Shown here: positions 51,950 to 62,412 of the stretch, piece by piece
How positions within the stretch are numbered: the stretch's first letter is position 1
Layout: the number at the start of each line of letters is the position of its first letter
Position numbers and translations under genes: made by a program
Notes under the pieces: model-generated
Database searches by the model: none
The model's input: the letters and a program-made list of their open reading frames with translations, nothing else
Told to the model about the DNA's origin: nothing
NCBI RefSeq assembly: GCF_025971955.1
Contig: NZ_JAPDMX010000009.1
Span: 1-64,000, forward strand
Length of the DNA stretch: 64,000 bases
Source: Shewanella subflava
Lineage (GTDB): Bacteria; Pseudomonadota; Gammaproteobacteria; Enterobacterales; Shewanellaceae
Direction of reading: 5' to 3'

Positions 51950-54900
51950 ATGATTAAAGGCCTATTCACCGTTAAACGATTATTACTTTTTATCCTGCTG
52001 ATGTTTATCGGTGCGGGTTGGTATGTCAGCCAAAATATTCATCCCATCAGTGTCAAGGTGCTTAATAAACTTCTTGCACCTTATGATATTCAGGTAATTA
52101 ACCTAGACTCACAATTTGTGTCGATCAATCAATTGCAAATTCCAAGGCTTATTTTGCAAATTGAAGACAGTTATTTGGCGATTCAGGACTTTGAACTCAA
52201 CCTGACTGATACGTTAGCGATTGTACAAAAACAACAACTCGACCCAAGTGATATCATCAAGATCACCAGCCAAAGTGTGTATATTGATTTGGGGGCAAGC
52301 TTTTTTAAACGCCAACGTCAGCAAAAAACCGAATCCAGTGCTGCATGGCAACTGGTTTTTAATCACATTCCCAATATTGATTTAGGCGAAGTGCTAATTA
52401 ACCTACCAGCAATAGCCGCAACTGATGCTATTGCGGGTCATAACGCTGCAAAAACGACTCCGGTGAGTTTTCGTCACAGTTTAAAAATGGATAAGTTAAC
52501 CCTTAATAGTCAAGGTGAGCTTAACACCCTGTGGCGGTTTGATAATAATGTATTATTTAACCTGCAAGCCCAGCTAAAACCCAAGGCTATTTCATTGACA
52601 TCGACGCTAAATTTGGGACAAAGCCAACAAGGTTTATATGCATTTTCATCATACTTAACCGCAGCGTTGCACACCTTATCATTACAAGATAAAGAACAGA
52701 TACAAAACAGTATTATTGTTGAAATTGAACAACAACTTGCACAGGCGTTATCTCCATTAAAACAACAACAAATCAATATTACAGGTGAATGGCATACTAC
52801 AACACACTTTGATTTCGCTAATAGAGAGATAGCCTCTTCAAACCATTTTACCTCGCTAAATATTAGTTCAGCTCTATATCCCTCGCTAAACTTTGCATTG
52901 CAAGATGAATTTAATATAGAACTTGCCATTAAAGACCAATTAATGCCTGTCACCATTAGTGATAATTCCACAGAACAAACAACACACATGGCCTATGGGG
53001 CAAAAATCGAGTTTGCACCTTTTAACCAGCAATTAACCTTTAACCCTGAACAGTTAAAACAACTACTCAAGCAATTTTCTCCACCATTACACGCTAATCA
53101 GTATGCTGAACTGTTGAAGGGGTTGTTACTTCCCAACAACGAAGACAATCTTGCCCAAGTCACGCTGTCAGCCTCATTAACAGAAGCGAGTTCGCTTTGG
53201 TTGCCGTTAAATAATCCACCACATCCCAAGGTGACTGACTTATCGCAAACTTGGCCTATGACTTTTAGTACCCCAAAGGTGGACGCCTATATATCCGGTA
53301 CAATATTTAAAAACCAATTTAGTTTGAGCAAATTACAGCTTAATAGCCTAGGTGAAATGCACTTTTCTATGAAGAGTGAATTATCGCTTGAACAGCCCAG
53401 TAATATTGTCAGCCTAATGTTGCCCCTGCAAGCCGAACCATTTTCTTTAAGATTGCCCATCGATGAATTGTCTTTAGGTAAAGGAGTCGTCAAATTGGCT
53501 GCTGATTATCAACGTGCATGGGTTAATAATGGTTTTGAACAGGTCATCATGTTACAGCCATCAAGTATGATTAGCCTAGATAAGCTACAAGTCACGAAAA
53601 AAAATCACAATGCTGCCGATTTACAAGTGCAAAAAATAGCTAGTGATCAAGCTAAGATCAGACTAAATCACATCAGTAAAGTAAAGATTAACCAGAATAG
53701 TATTGACCTAAATATCTCTCCTATGCAGGCCTCTTTTGACAAAGTAACTGCACTGTTATCATCACCTGCAGCCAAGCAACAAATTAACGCTGAACAAGCC
53801 CTGATTTCATGGCAACCCCCTACGACATATTCGCTTTCGTGGGATCACGCATCCCCGCTAATAGACCAACTACTCACATACAGCAGTCGTCACTCACTCA
53901 ACACACAGCTTGGACAACTAAAAGTCAGTAAAACACCACTAAAGCAACACAAACAAACATTGCTTAATTTAGATCAATTGGACATTAATCAGCAGTTCAG
54001 TATTCAAAATGGCTTAATTCAAAGTGATGATAAATGGCAATTTGATACTATCACCGCCAGCAGCCAACATTATTTTCAACCCAAATTATTGTCATTAGCC
54101 GGACAATGGCAACTAGAAACGGATATCACAACCGCCCTACCCACAATCACTAAAAACCAAAAGCTACCATCGGGTTTAAATATTGAGGGAATGATGAAGC
54201 TTAATGGCAGCTTTTCGATGAGCCAACGGGCGGGAGTTAATTACTTTGAAATGTTAATCCAGCCCAATATCGATAAACTGAAAGTGGATTATATAGATCA
54301 ATACATTGCCGATACCCAAATTAACACTGAGTGTAAATTCAATTGGCAACAAGCGATGACAGAAGCCATGGCATTTAGTCAACTTAATTGCCCCGAAACA
54401 CTTATCAACATCCCCAATGGCCGTTCAGGGTTAATCTTCGAAGATGTTGATATCCGAGCCAATGTCGCGCTGGCCATTGATCCGAGTAAACCCGTAAATA
54501 ACTGGTTGCAAAAGCTCACTGGTTTAAGTCATACCGATATCAGTATGACATTGACAGGTGATGTATTAGGTGGTCAATTTTTAATTCCTGAATTTGTATT
54601 TAAGTTGCATGACAAGTCCCATGGCTACTTATTATTACAAGGCTTAAGCCTAGAAAAATTACTTGCCCAGCAGCCGCAAGTGGGTGTGTATGCTAATGGT
54701 ACGTTTGATGGTGTTCTGCCTGCTGAGTTTATCGATGGCAAACTTTCTATAACAGGAGGACATTTGGCGGCTCGAGAACCTGGCGGAGTCATTGAGGTTG
54801 CTAACAGCGAGGCCATTGAGCAATTAAAACAAACTCAACCCTATTTAGGTTTAGTCTTTGATGCGTTAGAGCATTTAAATTACCAACAACTGGCAGGTAC

Positions 54901-55078
54901 GCTCGATATGCAACCTAATGGTGATGCCCTATTTAATATTGCAGTCAAAGGAAAAAGCCGAGATATTGTCAGGCCGATACACCTCAATTATGCCCATGAA
55001 GAAAATTTGATCCAATTATACCGCAGCAGCCAAATTGGTAATCAGCTACAATCGAATATAGAAAAGTCTGTTAAATAA
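51950..55078 (+). CDS. ydbH: YdbH-family AsmA-like intermembrane lipid transport protein
   Basis: This 1042-aa protein has a single N-terminal membrane anchor (about residues 8-26) and a very long periplasmic part of repeating amphipathic beta strands, the pattern of AsmA-like bridge proteins. In E. coli, YdbH acts with TamB and YhdP to move phospholipids to the outer membrane, and YnbE is its outer-membrane partner. Here the ynbE- and ydbL-like genes follow at 10 and 11 bp, so the operon matches the E. coli one. The C-terminal region PLHLN-like end (DIVRPIHLNYAHEENLIQLYRSSQIGNQL) is conserved. Sequence divergence in the middle is high. Confidence 0.88.
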   Translation: MIKGLFTVKRLLLFILLMFIGAGWYVSQNIHPISVKVLNKLLAPYDIQVINLDSQFVSINQLQIPRLILQIEDSYLAIQDFELNLTDTLAIVQKQQLDPSDIIKITSQSVYIDLGASFFKRQRQQKTESSAAWQLVFNHIPNIDLGEVLINLPAIAATDAIAGHNAAKTTPVSFRHSLKMDKLTLNSQGELNTLWRFDNNVLFNLQAQLKPKAISLTSTLNLGQSQQGLYAFSSYLTAALHTLSLQDKEQIQNSIIVEIEQQLAQALSPLKQQQINITGEWHTTTHFDFANREIASSNHFTSLNISSALYPSLNFALQDEFNIELAIKDQLMPVTISDNSTEQTTHMAYGAKIEFAPFNQQLTFNPEQLKQLLKQFSPPLHANQYAELLKGLLLPNNEDNLAQVTLSASLTEASSLWLPLNNPPHPKVTDLSQTWPMTFSTPKVDAYISGTIFKNQFSLSKLQLNSLGEMHFSMKSELSLEQPSNIVSLMLPLQAEPFSLRLPIDELSLGKGVVKLAADYQRAWVNNGFEQVIMLQPSSMISLDKLQVTKKNHNAADLQVQKIASDQAKIRLNHISKVKINQNSIDLNISPMQASFDKVTALLSSPAAKQQINAEQALISWQPPTTYSLSWDHASPLIDQLLTYSSRHSLNTQLGQLKVSKTPLKQHKQTLLNLDQLDINQQFSIQNGLIQSDDKWQFDTITASSQHYFQPKLLSLAGQWQLETDITTALPTITKNQKLPSGLNIEGMMKLNGSFSMSQRAGVNYFEMLIQPNIDKLKVDYIDQYIADTQINTECKFNWQQAMTEAMAFSQLNCPETLINIPNGRSGLIFEDVDIRANVALAIDPSKPVNNWLQKLTGLSHTDISMTLTGDVLGGQFLIPEFVFKLHDKSHGYLLLQGLSLEKLLAQQPQVGVYANGTFDGVLPAEFIDGKLSITGGHLAAREPGGVIEVANSEAIEQLKQTQPYLGLVFDALEHLNYQQLAGTLDMQPNGDALFNIAVKGKSRDIVRPIHLNYAHEENLIQLYRSSQIGNQLQSNIEKSVK

Positions 55079-55088
55079 GGAAGATACT

Positions 55089-55280
55089 TTGAAACTTGCC
55101 GCAGCACTGAGCTCAACCGTGTTACTCATCAGCGTAATGGCTGGTTGTACACCTACCGTAAAAATCGAGCCACCGGATAAACCCATCGTGATCAATTTGA
55201 ACGTCAAAATTGAGCATGAGATCAGAATTAAAGTCGATAAAGAGCTCGATAACTTATTAGAAAATGAACAACTATTTTAA
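55089..55280 (+). CDS. ynbE: YnbE-family lipoprotein
   Basis: This 63-aa lipoprotein has a signal peptide with lipobox VMAGC (Cys19) and a short mature part rich in Lys/Glu/Ile beta strands (VKIEPPDKPIVINLNVKIEH). In E. coli YnbE binds YdbH and completes the bridge at the outer membrane. The start is TTG 55089, with AAGGAAG five bases upstream. It lies between the ydbH and ydbL homologues. Confidence 0.88.
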   Translation: MKLAAALSSTVLLISVMAGCTPTVKIEPPDKPIVINLNVKIEHEIRIKVDKELDNLLENEQLF

Positions 55281-55291
55281 TAGGAACACTT

Positions 55292-55615
55292 ATGAAATTC
55301 ACCTTTTCGACACTATTAATCAGTCTATTATTTTGTGTCAATGCTTGGGCGATGACACTGCAAGACGCTAAATCGAATGCTTTAGTCGGCGAACAAACCG
55401 ATGGATATTTGGGGGTGGTGAAGCCTTCGGTAGAAATAGAAGCACTTGTCAAAGATATCAACGCAAAGCGTTTACAACACTATCAACGTATTGCAACTAA
55501 AAACGGCTTGAGCACGGCAAGCATTGCCAAATTAGCGGCAGAAAAAGCTATCGCGGCCACAGATAAAGGCCATATTTATCAAGATAATAATGGCCAATGG
55601 CAAGTCAGAAAGTAA
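55292..55615 (+). CDS. ydbL: YdbL-family periplasmic protein (DUF1318)
   Basis: This 107-aa protein has a cleavable signal peptide (residues 1-19, ending NAWA) and a helical mature domain with the family start MTLQDAKSNALVGEQTDGYLG and end GHIYQDNNGQWQVRK. E. coli YdbL keeps the YdbH-YnbE complex functional. Third gene of the operon. Confidence 0.9.
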   Translation: MKFTFSTLLISLLFCVNAWAMTLQDAKSNALVGEQTDGYLGVVKPSVEIEALVKDINAKRLQHYQRIATKNGLSTASIAKLAAEKAIAATDKGHIYQDNNGQWQVRK

Positions 55616-55620
55616 ACAAA

Positions 55621-55653
55621 TAAAATTGCTGGCTAATCTGCATTAGCCAGCAA
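55621..55653 (-). terminator. Terminator of the Nif3-type gene
   Basis: A perfect 12-bp stem TTGCTGGCTAAT/ATTAGCCAGCAA with loop CTGC. The T-tract (TTTTATTTG) is on the minus side, so it terminates the convergent minus-strand gene. It may also end the ydbH operon weakly. Confidence 0.75.
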
Positions 55654-55682
55654 ACTCACAATTAGGGCTTACCTCTCGTTGG

Positions 55683-56450
55683 TTAAACCGGATTGACTAC
55701 ATCAACAAAATGGTGAGTTAAACCAAATTTTTCAGATAAATGTTCACCTAAAGCCTGGATACCATAACGCTCTGTCGCATGATGGCCAGCGGCAAAATAA
55801 TGAATATTTTGCTCCATCGCACTGTGGTAAGTTCGCTCTGACACCTCGCCGCTAATAAAGGCATCCACCCCCATAGCAACCGCATGATCAATATAGTCTT
55901 GTGCCCCACCTGTACACCAAGCAAGCGTATGAATAGGCTTAGCGCAATCACCAATATGTAAAGCATCGCGATGTAAAACACGACTAATGTGATTATTAAA
56001 CTCTGCAGCAGACATGGGTTGCATTAAATGGCCGTGCCACAATAAATCTTGCGGAACCTCTTCATATACGGCGGGATTTAAAATACCTAACTGCTGCGCA
56101 AGCTGTGCATTATTGCCCACACCATGATGTGCATCTAAAGGTAAGTGATAGCCAAATAAACTGATGTCATTATCCATTAAGGCTTTAATGCGTTTGTACT
56201 TCATTCCGGTTAACACTTCAGGCTCATTTTTCCAAAAAAAGCCATGGTGAACCAATATCGCATCGGCATTTAACGCAATGGCTTGTTCAATCAGCGGTTG
56301 ACAAGCGGTAACCCCGGTAACGATTGTGCGGATCTTATCTTTACCCTGCACCTGTAATCCATTTGGCGCATAATCTTTAAATTTGGCTACATTCAAAAAC
56401 TCATTCAAGTACGATGACAGTGAATGACGATCTATTTCGTTATTAGTCAT
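55683..56450 (-). CDS. Nif3-like dinuclear metal-centre protein (YbgI)
   Basis: This 255-aa Nif3/DUF34 protein forms hexameric toroids with a two-metal site. It shows YAPNGLQVQG, the metal His pair in ILVHHGFFWK, Asp/His in YHLPLDAHHGVGNNAQLA and the late FAAGHHATERYG. Some relatives were called GTP cyclohydrolase 1 type 2, but the true function is unsettled. A hydrolase of damaged metabolites is one idea. It is a single gene ended by a hairpin terminator. Confidence 0.9.
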   Translation of the reverse strand: MTNNEIDRHSLSSYLNEFLNVAKFKDYAPNGLQVQGKDKIRTIVTGVTACQPLIEQAIALNADAILVHHGFFWKNEPEVLTGMKYKRIKALMDNDISLFGYHLPLDAHHGVGNNAQLAQQLGILNPAVYEEVPQDLLWHGHLMQPMSAAEFNNHISRVLHRDALHIGDCAKPIHTLAWCTGGAQDYIDHAVAMGVDAFISGEVSERTYHSAMEQNIHYFAAGHHATERYGIQALGEHLSEKFGLTHHFVDVVNPV

Positions 56451-56591
56451 GCTGGTAATCCGTTATTTATCCTGGGTTGCTTAAACCATTTTAGCGTATC
56501 CACTAATCAAGTAACACCCTCTACCTGAAGCCTGTTGATCTTTGCTCGTTGAAATTGTTTGAATAAAAACGGGAATTGAGACAGTGAATTT

Positions 56592-56879
56592 ATGCCAAGT
56601 CTTTTAAGCAGCTCTTTATTCACAAAGATGCACTCACAAAGATCCATTCAACAAAGAATAAAACTCTTTTTTACCGACCCCTTAGGGCTGCATTTGTTGG
56701 TCATTTCTGCGATATCGACTGTTAAACAGAGTCACAGCACCGCTATGTCTCAGCCTTGTTAAAATGACCAGCTATATGCAGCAACAATAACCTGTTATGC
56801 AATGGGGTTCTCATCTGGTATCACCGCTTTTATTGGCTTAGGCATATTATTCGAGGTGTTGTTTTGGGGGTTATTATAG
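56592..56879 (+). pseudogene. Small membrane-protein gene with an in-frame TAA
   Basis: A 95-codon frame runs from ATG 56592 to TAG 56877-56879, broken only by TAA at 56760-56762 (codon 57). The first part has RIKLFFTDPLGLHLLVISAIS and the part after the stop has YAMGFSSGITAFIGLGILFEVLFWGLL. Both halves look like hydrophobic membrane segments of one protein in one frame. I do not know the family. It is most simply a gene inactivated by a nonsense mutation; stop-codon read-through is possible but unsupported. No strong ribosome site is seen. Confidence 0.5.
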
Positions 56880-56942
56880 TAAAAAAGCGTCTACCAAACT
56901 CCTCACTAACCTGCGCTCAAGTTAAGGGATTTGTTAAGTAAA

Positions 56943-56961
56943 AGTGTCACCTTGTAACACT
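56943..56961. promoter_or_regulatory. 19-bp near-palindrome ahead of the Lys/Ala-rich gene
   Basis: AGTGTCACCTTGTAACACT has half sites AGTGTCAC and GTAACACT that match at 7 of 8 positions around CTT. It lies 90 bp before the ATG at 57051 and is likely an operator. I cannot name the regulator. Confidence 0.4.
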
Positions 56962-57050
56962 AAAACTGCCCTAAATTGGACTTTTAGGCTATTTAACCTA
57001 TAAAATTAGCTGAAACCAAAAAAGCCAGTTAGATAAAAATAGGTTAAATT

Positions 57051-57428
57051 ATGACAACATTATCAAAGGAAGACGTGATCAGTTCATTGCAGGCAGCATT
57101 GGAAAAACAGTCAGGCACTGCGGTTAATATTGAGCAATCAGGAAGTTGGTATAAAATTGACGGCGGAAAATCCGTTCGTTTTAGTGAGCTTGAATCTATG
57201 CTCGCTGAAATGGGTAACGGTTCACAAACTGTAGCTAAGACGGCAACAAAACCAGCAGCAAAAAAAGCTGCTGTGACAAAAACCAAGCCGGTTGCGACTA
57301 AAAAAAGCGCTTCAGCCCCTGCAAAATCTGCCCAAACAGGTAAAGGTTCAGGGTTAACCCCAAAGGCACTATGGCGCGCCAAACTTGAAAATGCCAAAGG
57401 CAAAAATACCCTGCCACAGGGTTTTTAA
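57051..57428 (+). CDS. Uncharacterised protein with Lys/Ala/Pro-rich tail
   Basis: This 125-aa protein has a small N-terminal domain (about residues 1-58) with SKEDVISSLQAALEKQSG and WYKIDGGKSVRFSELESMLAEM. A low-complexity basic tail (about 62-100, repeated AAK/TKP/KKSA) and a final ALWRAKLENAKGKNTLPQGF follow. The basic tail recalls histone-H1-like and other nucleic-acid-binding proteins, but no family is recognised. It is cytoplasmic and a single gene with its own terminator. Confidence 0.65.
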   Translation: MTTLSKEDVISSLQAALEKQSGTAVNIEQSGSWYKIDGGKSVRFSELESMLAEMGNGSQTVAKTATKPAAKKAAVTKTKPVATKKSASAPAKSAQTGKGSGLTPKALWRAKLENAKGKNTLPQGF

Positions 57429-57449
57429 GCTGATTTGAACACCTGTAAT

Positions 57450-57480
57450 AAAGGCGCTTTATGCGCCTTTATTATTTTTT
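57450..57480 (+). terminator. Terminator of the Lys/Ala-rich gene
   Basis: Stem AAAGGCGC/GCGCCTTT with loop TTTAT, then ATTATTTTTT. Confidence 0.88.
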
Positions 57481-57497
57481 ATTACATTTTTAACAAC

Positions 57498-57986
57498 TTA
57501 CATTGCCAAGTCGACTCTGACATAACCCTGTAAATAAACCACTCTGACTTCATCTCCTGCATTAAACCTCATGCCTGGGTCAAGGTCTTGAATGATCATG
57601 ATCTGGGTGCCATCTTCTTGTTTAATCATCATTTCAACTAATTTGTATTCAAGATAATATTCTTGACTACCGTACTGATTCGCAATGCCACCACCTAATA
57701 GTGCCCCAAGGACGGTCGCCACATCTTGCCCCGAACCACCACCGAATTGATGGCCTATGACGCCCCCCACCAAGGCACCACCAAAGGTGCGCCAACCTTG
57801 ATTTCTATCCTCGACTAGTTGTTTTTCGGTGATATTTTTAACCGACTCGACATGGCCATATAACACCTTTTCAACCGGGACAGCTTGATTTCTGTCGTAG
57901 GCAGACATTGCAGGCAGGTTTACACTGGCCGCACATAATATTATCAATAAAAAAGCAGTTAATTTACGGGCTAAGATGTTCAACAT
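57498..57986 (-). CDS. Glycine-zipper envelope protein
   Basis: This 162-aa protein has a signal peptide (to about residue 28, PAMSA). A glycine-zipper segment (about 68-103: GGALVGGVIGHQFGGGSGQDVATVLGALLGGGIA) likely forms paired membrane helices as in SlyB/PcpY-like proteins. A C-terminal beta domain (YYLEYKLVEMM...MRFNAGDEVRVVYLQG) completes it. There is no lipobox Cys, so it is not a classical lipoprotein. The function is unknown, perhaps outer-membrane integrity. Confidence 0.78.
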   Translation of the reverse strand: MLNILARKLTAFLLIILCAASVNLPAMSAYDRNQAVPVEKVLYGHVESVKNITEKQLVEDRNQGWRTFGGALVGGVIGHQFGGGSGQDVATVLGALLGGGIANQYGSQEYYLEYKLVEMMIKQEDGTQIMIIQDLDPGMRFNAGDEVRVVYLQGYVRVDLAM

Positions 57987-58039
57987 AGATTTTTTCCGCT
58001 AACTTAATAATAAGGTTTATATGCTAACTATAATCAATT

Positions 58040-58747
58040 GTGAATTCACTGTCTTATTTAAATGAATTAATCAACTTTCCCGCTCCTGAAGAGGCGCTAG
58101 CGGAACCCAATGGTTTACTTGCTGTTGGCGGAGATCTATCCCCTGCTAGGCTTCTTGAGGCTTATTACCACGGCATTTTCCCATGGTTCAATGCTGATGA
58201 TCCCATCCTGTGGTGGTCTCCTAGTCCTAGGGCGGTTTTCGTCCCCAAATCAGATTTTGGCAGTAAAAGTTTAAGAAAAACCCTCAAAAAGGCGGCATGG
58301 AAATACACCATTAATCATGCTTTTTTAGATGTTATGAGCGGTTGTGCTCAGCCAAGAGCCAAGCAACAAGGCACTTGGATCACACCAGAGATCCAAATGG
58401 CATATTATGAATTGCATTTACAAGGTTTTGCACATTCATTTGAAGTATGGGATGAAGACAGATTAGTCGGGGGGTTATACGGCATCCCGGTAGGGAATGT
58501 ATTTTGCGGTGAATCCATGTTTCATCGACAAACAGATGCTTCAAAAGCCGCATTTACCCTGTTGAATCAACATTTAGCAAGGCATGACTTTGCGTTGATT
58601 GATGCGCAGCTTATTAACCCTCATTTAGTCAACTTAGGAGCAAAAGCTATTAGTCGAACATCATTTCTGTCGATTTTAAGGCAAAACCGCACAAATCTTG
58701 TTGCCCCCGAAATGTGGCTAAAGCAAGAGGTGAAATTTGAACTCTAA
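58040..58747 (+). CDS. aat: Leucyl/phenylalanyl-tRNA--protein transferase
   Basis: Aat adds Leu or Phe from tRNA to N-terminal Lys or Arg, creating N-degrons for ClpS-ClpAP. This 235-aa protein has the family pattern [46 protein letters not shown] and [19 protein letters not shown]. The start is GTG 58040, with poor upstream purines. The 3' end overlaps bpt by 11 bases, so the two transferases are coupled. Confidence 0.94.
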   Translation: MNSLSYLNELINFPAPEEALAEPNGLLAVGGDLSPARLLEAYYHGIFPWFNADDPILWWSPSPRAVFVPKSDFGSKSLRKTLKKAAWKYTINHAFLDVMSGCAQPRAKQQGTWITPEIQMAYYELHLQGFAHSFEVWDEDRLVGGLYGIPVGNVFCGESMFHRQTDASKAAFTLLNQHLARHDFALIDAQLINPHLVNLGAKAISRTSFLSILRQNRTNLVAPEMWLKQEVKFEL

Positions 58748-59456
58748 ATCTATTTCAGTTGGCATAAGCAAACCATTTGATTGCAGCTACATTGTTGGTA
58801 ATCAAGAGCAGCTTCTGGTGATTCAAGAAGATCAACTTGATGGCCAGCTTTTTGAACAATTGTTGGCGATGGGATTTAGACGCAACGGCAATGCCATATA
58901 CAAACCTCGTTGCCCACAATGCCAAGCTTGTCAGTCGATAAGAGTGCCCGTTCACAGCTTCAAATTGTCTAAAAGGCAAAAACGGACATTACGTAATAAC
59001 CAACTTTTACATTGGAAAGTGGTGACAAAAACAACACTTGAACATTACGCGTTGTATGCTCGTTACATCAATGCTCGGCATCACGATGGGCCTATGTATC
59101 CTCCTAGCCAATCTCAATTTGAAGATTTTTTACTGTGTGATTGGTTACCACCAACTTTCATCGAACTTTATGATGCCGATAAACTGATTGGCGTTGCAGT
59201 GACCGATAACCTCACCCACAGTCTATCCGCCATATACAGCTATTTCGACCCAGAATATGAAAAAAATTCATTAGGGTCATTGATGATTTTAATTCAATGC
59301 CAATTGGCAAAATCCTTAGGAAAACACTTTGTCTATTTGGGCTATCAAATCGATGAAAATCGAAAAATGTCTTATAAGCGTCAATATCGTCCATACCAAA
59401 TTTTAACCCCAAATGGTTGGCAAAATGGTGAACTAGTTAACCCTCTTTCGTGTTAA
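58737..59456 (+). CDS. bpt: Aspartate/glutamate leucyltransferase
   Basis: Bpt transfers Leu to N-terminal Asp or Glu. This 239-aa protein has the CxxC-type [16 protein letters not shown] segment (about residues 59-74) and the family end [23 protein letters not shown]. The start is TTG 58737 with AGAGG upstream, overlapping the aat stop. Together with Aat it extends the range of N-degron substrates. Confidence 0.94.
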   Translation: MNSKSISVGISKPFDCSYIVGNQEQLLVIQEDQLDGQLFEQLLAMGFRRNGNAIYKPRCPQCQACQSIRVPVHSFKLSKRQKRTLRNNQLLHWKVVTKTTLEHYALYARYINARHHDGPMYPPSQSQFEDFLLCDWLPPTFIELYDADKLIGVAVTDNLTHSLSAIYSYFDPEYEKNSLGSLMILIQCQLAKSLGKHFVYLGYQIDENRKMSYKRQYRPYQILTPNGWQNGELVNPLSC

Positions 59457-59518
59457 CGGCCTTTACAGCAAGGCGAATTTGCGGCATGATACGCCCGATT
59501 TTCATATTTGAAGGCTAA

Positions 59519-59752
<234 letters not shown>

Positions 59753-59771
59753 TGATTATAGTTTTCGTATG

Positions 59772-59801
59772 AAAAAAACCGACTCAAATGTCGGTTTTTT
59801 T
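59772..59801 (+). terminator. Terminator of infA
   Basis: A perfect stem CCGAC/GTCGG extended by A-T pairs, loop TCAAAT, then seven T. Confidence 0.92.
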
Positions 59802-60074
59802 ATAGCCTTTTTTCAGTGCTTATTTTGTCTAAACAACTGTCACATCAATAACTCGACCACTGTTTTATCGTCTTCACTCGAATTAAGGGCAAAATAACCG
59901 TAATTTAGCGCACTAATATTCACTCATTGACAGTCAAACTTGAGCTTTGTGCTGATAACAAAACGCTTTTACACGCCAGTTTTGGTCTATTGCAAGTAAT
60001 TTCACAGACAGCAGTGTATTTCGAGCTCAGGTGAATGATATTGATGGCGATAAATCGCCTTACTCTACAGCCAT
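59802..60074. other. Intergenic stretch without a recognised gene
   Basis: No coding frame or tRNA is seen. The only dyad is GGCGATAAATCGCC near 60044. Confidence 0.45.
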
Positions 60075-60102
60075 AAAAAAAGATGGCTTAAGCCATCTTT
60101 TT
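60075..60102 (-). terminator. Bidirectional terminator beyond clpA
   Basis: AAAAAAGATGGCTTAAGCCATCTTTTTT is a perfect palindrome (60075-60102) with a G-rich centre and runs of A and T on both sides. It lies 14 nt past the clpA stop. Confidence 0.85.
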
Positions 60103-60115
60103 TATTCATTTTCCG

Positions 60116-62374
60116 TTAAGACACTTTTTCCGGCGTTTCACAGTCAATATGAATTTCACCATTTTTAACGTCAATATGCGCAATACCACCGGCTTCAAGT
60201 TTTCCGAATAAAATTTCATCCGCTAACGGACGTTTAATCAATTCAGTCACCACGCGGCTCATGGGACGAGCACCCATGTTTTTGTCATAACCTTTCTCGG
60301 CTAATAAGGTACGTGCTTCATCGCTCACCTCAAGCACCACACGCTTATCATCTAATTGCGCTTGCAGTTCTACTAAGAACTTATCAACCACTTTAGCAAT
60401 TACCGTCATATCTAGGTGGTTAAACCATACGATGGAATCTAAACGGTTACGGAACTCTGGTGAAAATACCTTATTAATTTCCGCCATCGCATCTTGAGTA
60501 TGATCTTGTTGCTGAAATCCAATCGACTTGCGAATGGTTTCCTGCACACCGGCGTTAGTGGTCATCACTAAAGTTACATTGCGAAAATCTGCTTTGCGGC
60601 CATTATTATCGGTCAAGGTACCATGATCCATTACCTGTAATAACAAGTTATAAACTTCAGGATGCGCTTTTTCAATTTCATCCAATAACACCACACAATG
60701 TGGGTTTTTAATCACGGCATCAGTTAATTGACCGCCTTGATCATAACCAACATAACCAGGAGGCGCACCAATAAGACGAGAAACCGCGTGACGCTCCATA
60801 TACTCAGACATGTCAAATCGAATTAACTTCAAACTTAATGCAGCAGCTAGCTGATTAGTCACTTCGGTTTTACCCACCCCTGTTGGCCCTGCGAATAAGA
60901 AACTTCCGACAGGCTTTTTATCGCTACCCAATCCACTGCGCGATAATCTAATAGCGGCTGACAGGCTCTCAATCGCTTTGTCTTGACCAAACACAACCAT
61001 CTTAAGGTTACGTTCAAGGTTCTTCAATAAGTCCTTGTCAGACGACGATACTGATTTTTCAGGGATACGAGCTAATTTGGCAATAATGGATTCAATTTCA
61101 GCCTGGCCGATGGTTTTTTTGCGCTTACTGGCTGGCATCATCACCATTCTGGCCCCAGCTTCATCAATCACATCAATGGCTTTATCGGGTAAATGGCGAT
61201 CATTTATGTGCTTGGCAGACAAAATGGCCGCGCTGCTAATAGCCGCCTGGGTATAACGCACACCGTGGTACTCTTCGTATTTTGATTTTAGTCCCATCAA
61301 AATTTTGGTCGTTTCGGCTACCGAGGGCTCATTAACATCAATTTTTTGGAATCGGCGAGCCAGAGCACGATCTTTTTCAAAAATACTTTGGTATTCTTGG
61401 AAAGTCGTTGAGCCCATGCAGCGTAATTTACCGCTAGACAACAGTGGTTTTAGCAAGTTTGAGGCATCCATTACCCCACCCGAAGCCGCGCCAGCACCAA
61501 TGATGGTATGAATTTCGTCAATAAACAAAATCGCATGATGATCAGCAGCTAACTCTTTGAGTAAACTTTTAAAGCGTTTCTCAAAATCACCACGGTATTT
61601 TGTTCCTGCCAATAATGATCCCATATCAAGGGAATACACTGTGGCATCGGCCATCACATCAGGTACCTGACCATTCACAATCCGATACGCCAGACCTTCG
61701 GCGATGGCGGTCTTACCTACACCCGCTTCGCCCACTAACAACGGGTTGTTTTTACGACGGCGACATAAAGTTTGTACCGCTCGTTCAACCTCGGCATCAC
61801 GGCCAATTAATGGATCGATCACACCGTCTTTTGATAGCTGATTCAAATTAGCTGCAAATTGCGACAACATGCTCCGCTCTTCTGGTGCATCGGTGGGATC
61901 ATCGATATTTGAATTATCACTGTCTTCCGCTTTGTCTTCATCTTTTGAAAAACCATGGGAAATATAGTTAACCACATCCAAACGGGTGATTTCGCAGCGG
62001 CGCAACAGGTAAACAGCTTGTGATTCTTGCTCACTAAAAATAGCCACTAGCACATTCGCACCTGTAACTTCATTGCGACCTGATGATTGAACGTGAAATA
62101 CGGCACGCTGAAGCACGCGCTGAAACCCTAATGTCGGTTGAGTTTCTTTATCTTCGGTGCTTTCTGCAATAATTGGCGTGGTTTGTTGAATGAAATTATG
62201 CACTTCTTCACGCAATTTATTAATATCCGCTCCACAAGCAATTAATGCCTCGTAAGCGGCTGGGTTATCTAACAACGCTAATAATAAATGTTCTACCGTC
62301 ATATATTCATGACGCGAATCTCTAGCTTGCTGAAACGCTAGGTTCAAAGTGACCTCTAAGTCTTTGTTCAGCAT
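60116..62374 (-). CDS. clpA: ATP-dependent Clp protease ATP-binding subunit ClpA
   Basis: ClpA is the AAA+ unfoldase of ClpAP. The 752-aa protein has an N-domain that binds ClpS (about residues 1-140, start [21 protein letters not shown]), a first AAA+ module with GEAGVGKT (about 213-220), a second with GPTGVGKT (about 494-501), and the ClpP-contacting loop near IGF in KSIGFQQQD. The start is ATG 62374 after GGGGG. clpS lies upstream in the same orientation, separated by 38 nt. Confidence 0.96.
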   Translation of the reverse strand: MLNKDLEVTLNLAFQQARDSRHEYMTVEHLLLALLDNPAAYEALIACGADINKLREEVHNFIQQTTPIIAESTEDKETQPTLGFQRVLQRAVFHVQSSGRNEVTGANVLVAIFSEQESQAVYLLRRCEITRLDVVNYISHGFSKDEDKAEDSDNSNIDDPTDAPEERSMLSQFAANLNQLSKDGVIDPLIGRDAEVERAVQTLCRRRKNNPLLVGEAGVGKTAIAEGLAYRIVNGQVPDVMADATVYSLDMGSLLAGTKYRGDFEKRFKSLLKELAADHHAILFIDEIHTIIGAGAASGGVMDASNLLKPLLSSGKLRCMGSTTFQEYQSIFEKDRALARRFQKIDVNEPSVAETTKILMGLKSKYEEYHGVRYTQAAISSAAILSAKHINDRHLPDKAIDVIDEAGARMVMMPASKRKKTIGQAEIESIIAKLARIPEKSVSSSDKDLLKNLERNLKMVVFGQDKAIESLSAAIRLSRSGLGSDKKPVGSFLFAGPTGVGKTEVTNQLAAALSLKLIRFDMSEYMERHAVSRLIGAPPGYVGYDQGGQLTDAVIKNPHCVVLLDEIEKAHPEVYNLLLQVMDHGTLTDNNGRKADFRNVTLVMTTNAGVQETIRKSIGFQQQDHTQDAMAEINKVFSPEFRNRLDSIVWFNHLDMTVIAKVVDKFLVELQAQLDDKRVVLEVSDEARTLLAEKGYDKNMGARPMSRVVTELIKRPLADEILFGKLEAGGIAHIDVKNGEIHIDCETPEKVS

Positions 62375-62412
62375 AAGCACCCCCTAAATTAACCACAAAC
62401 AGCAGAGTAAGA

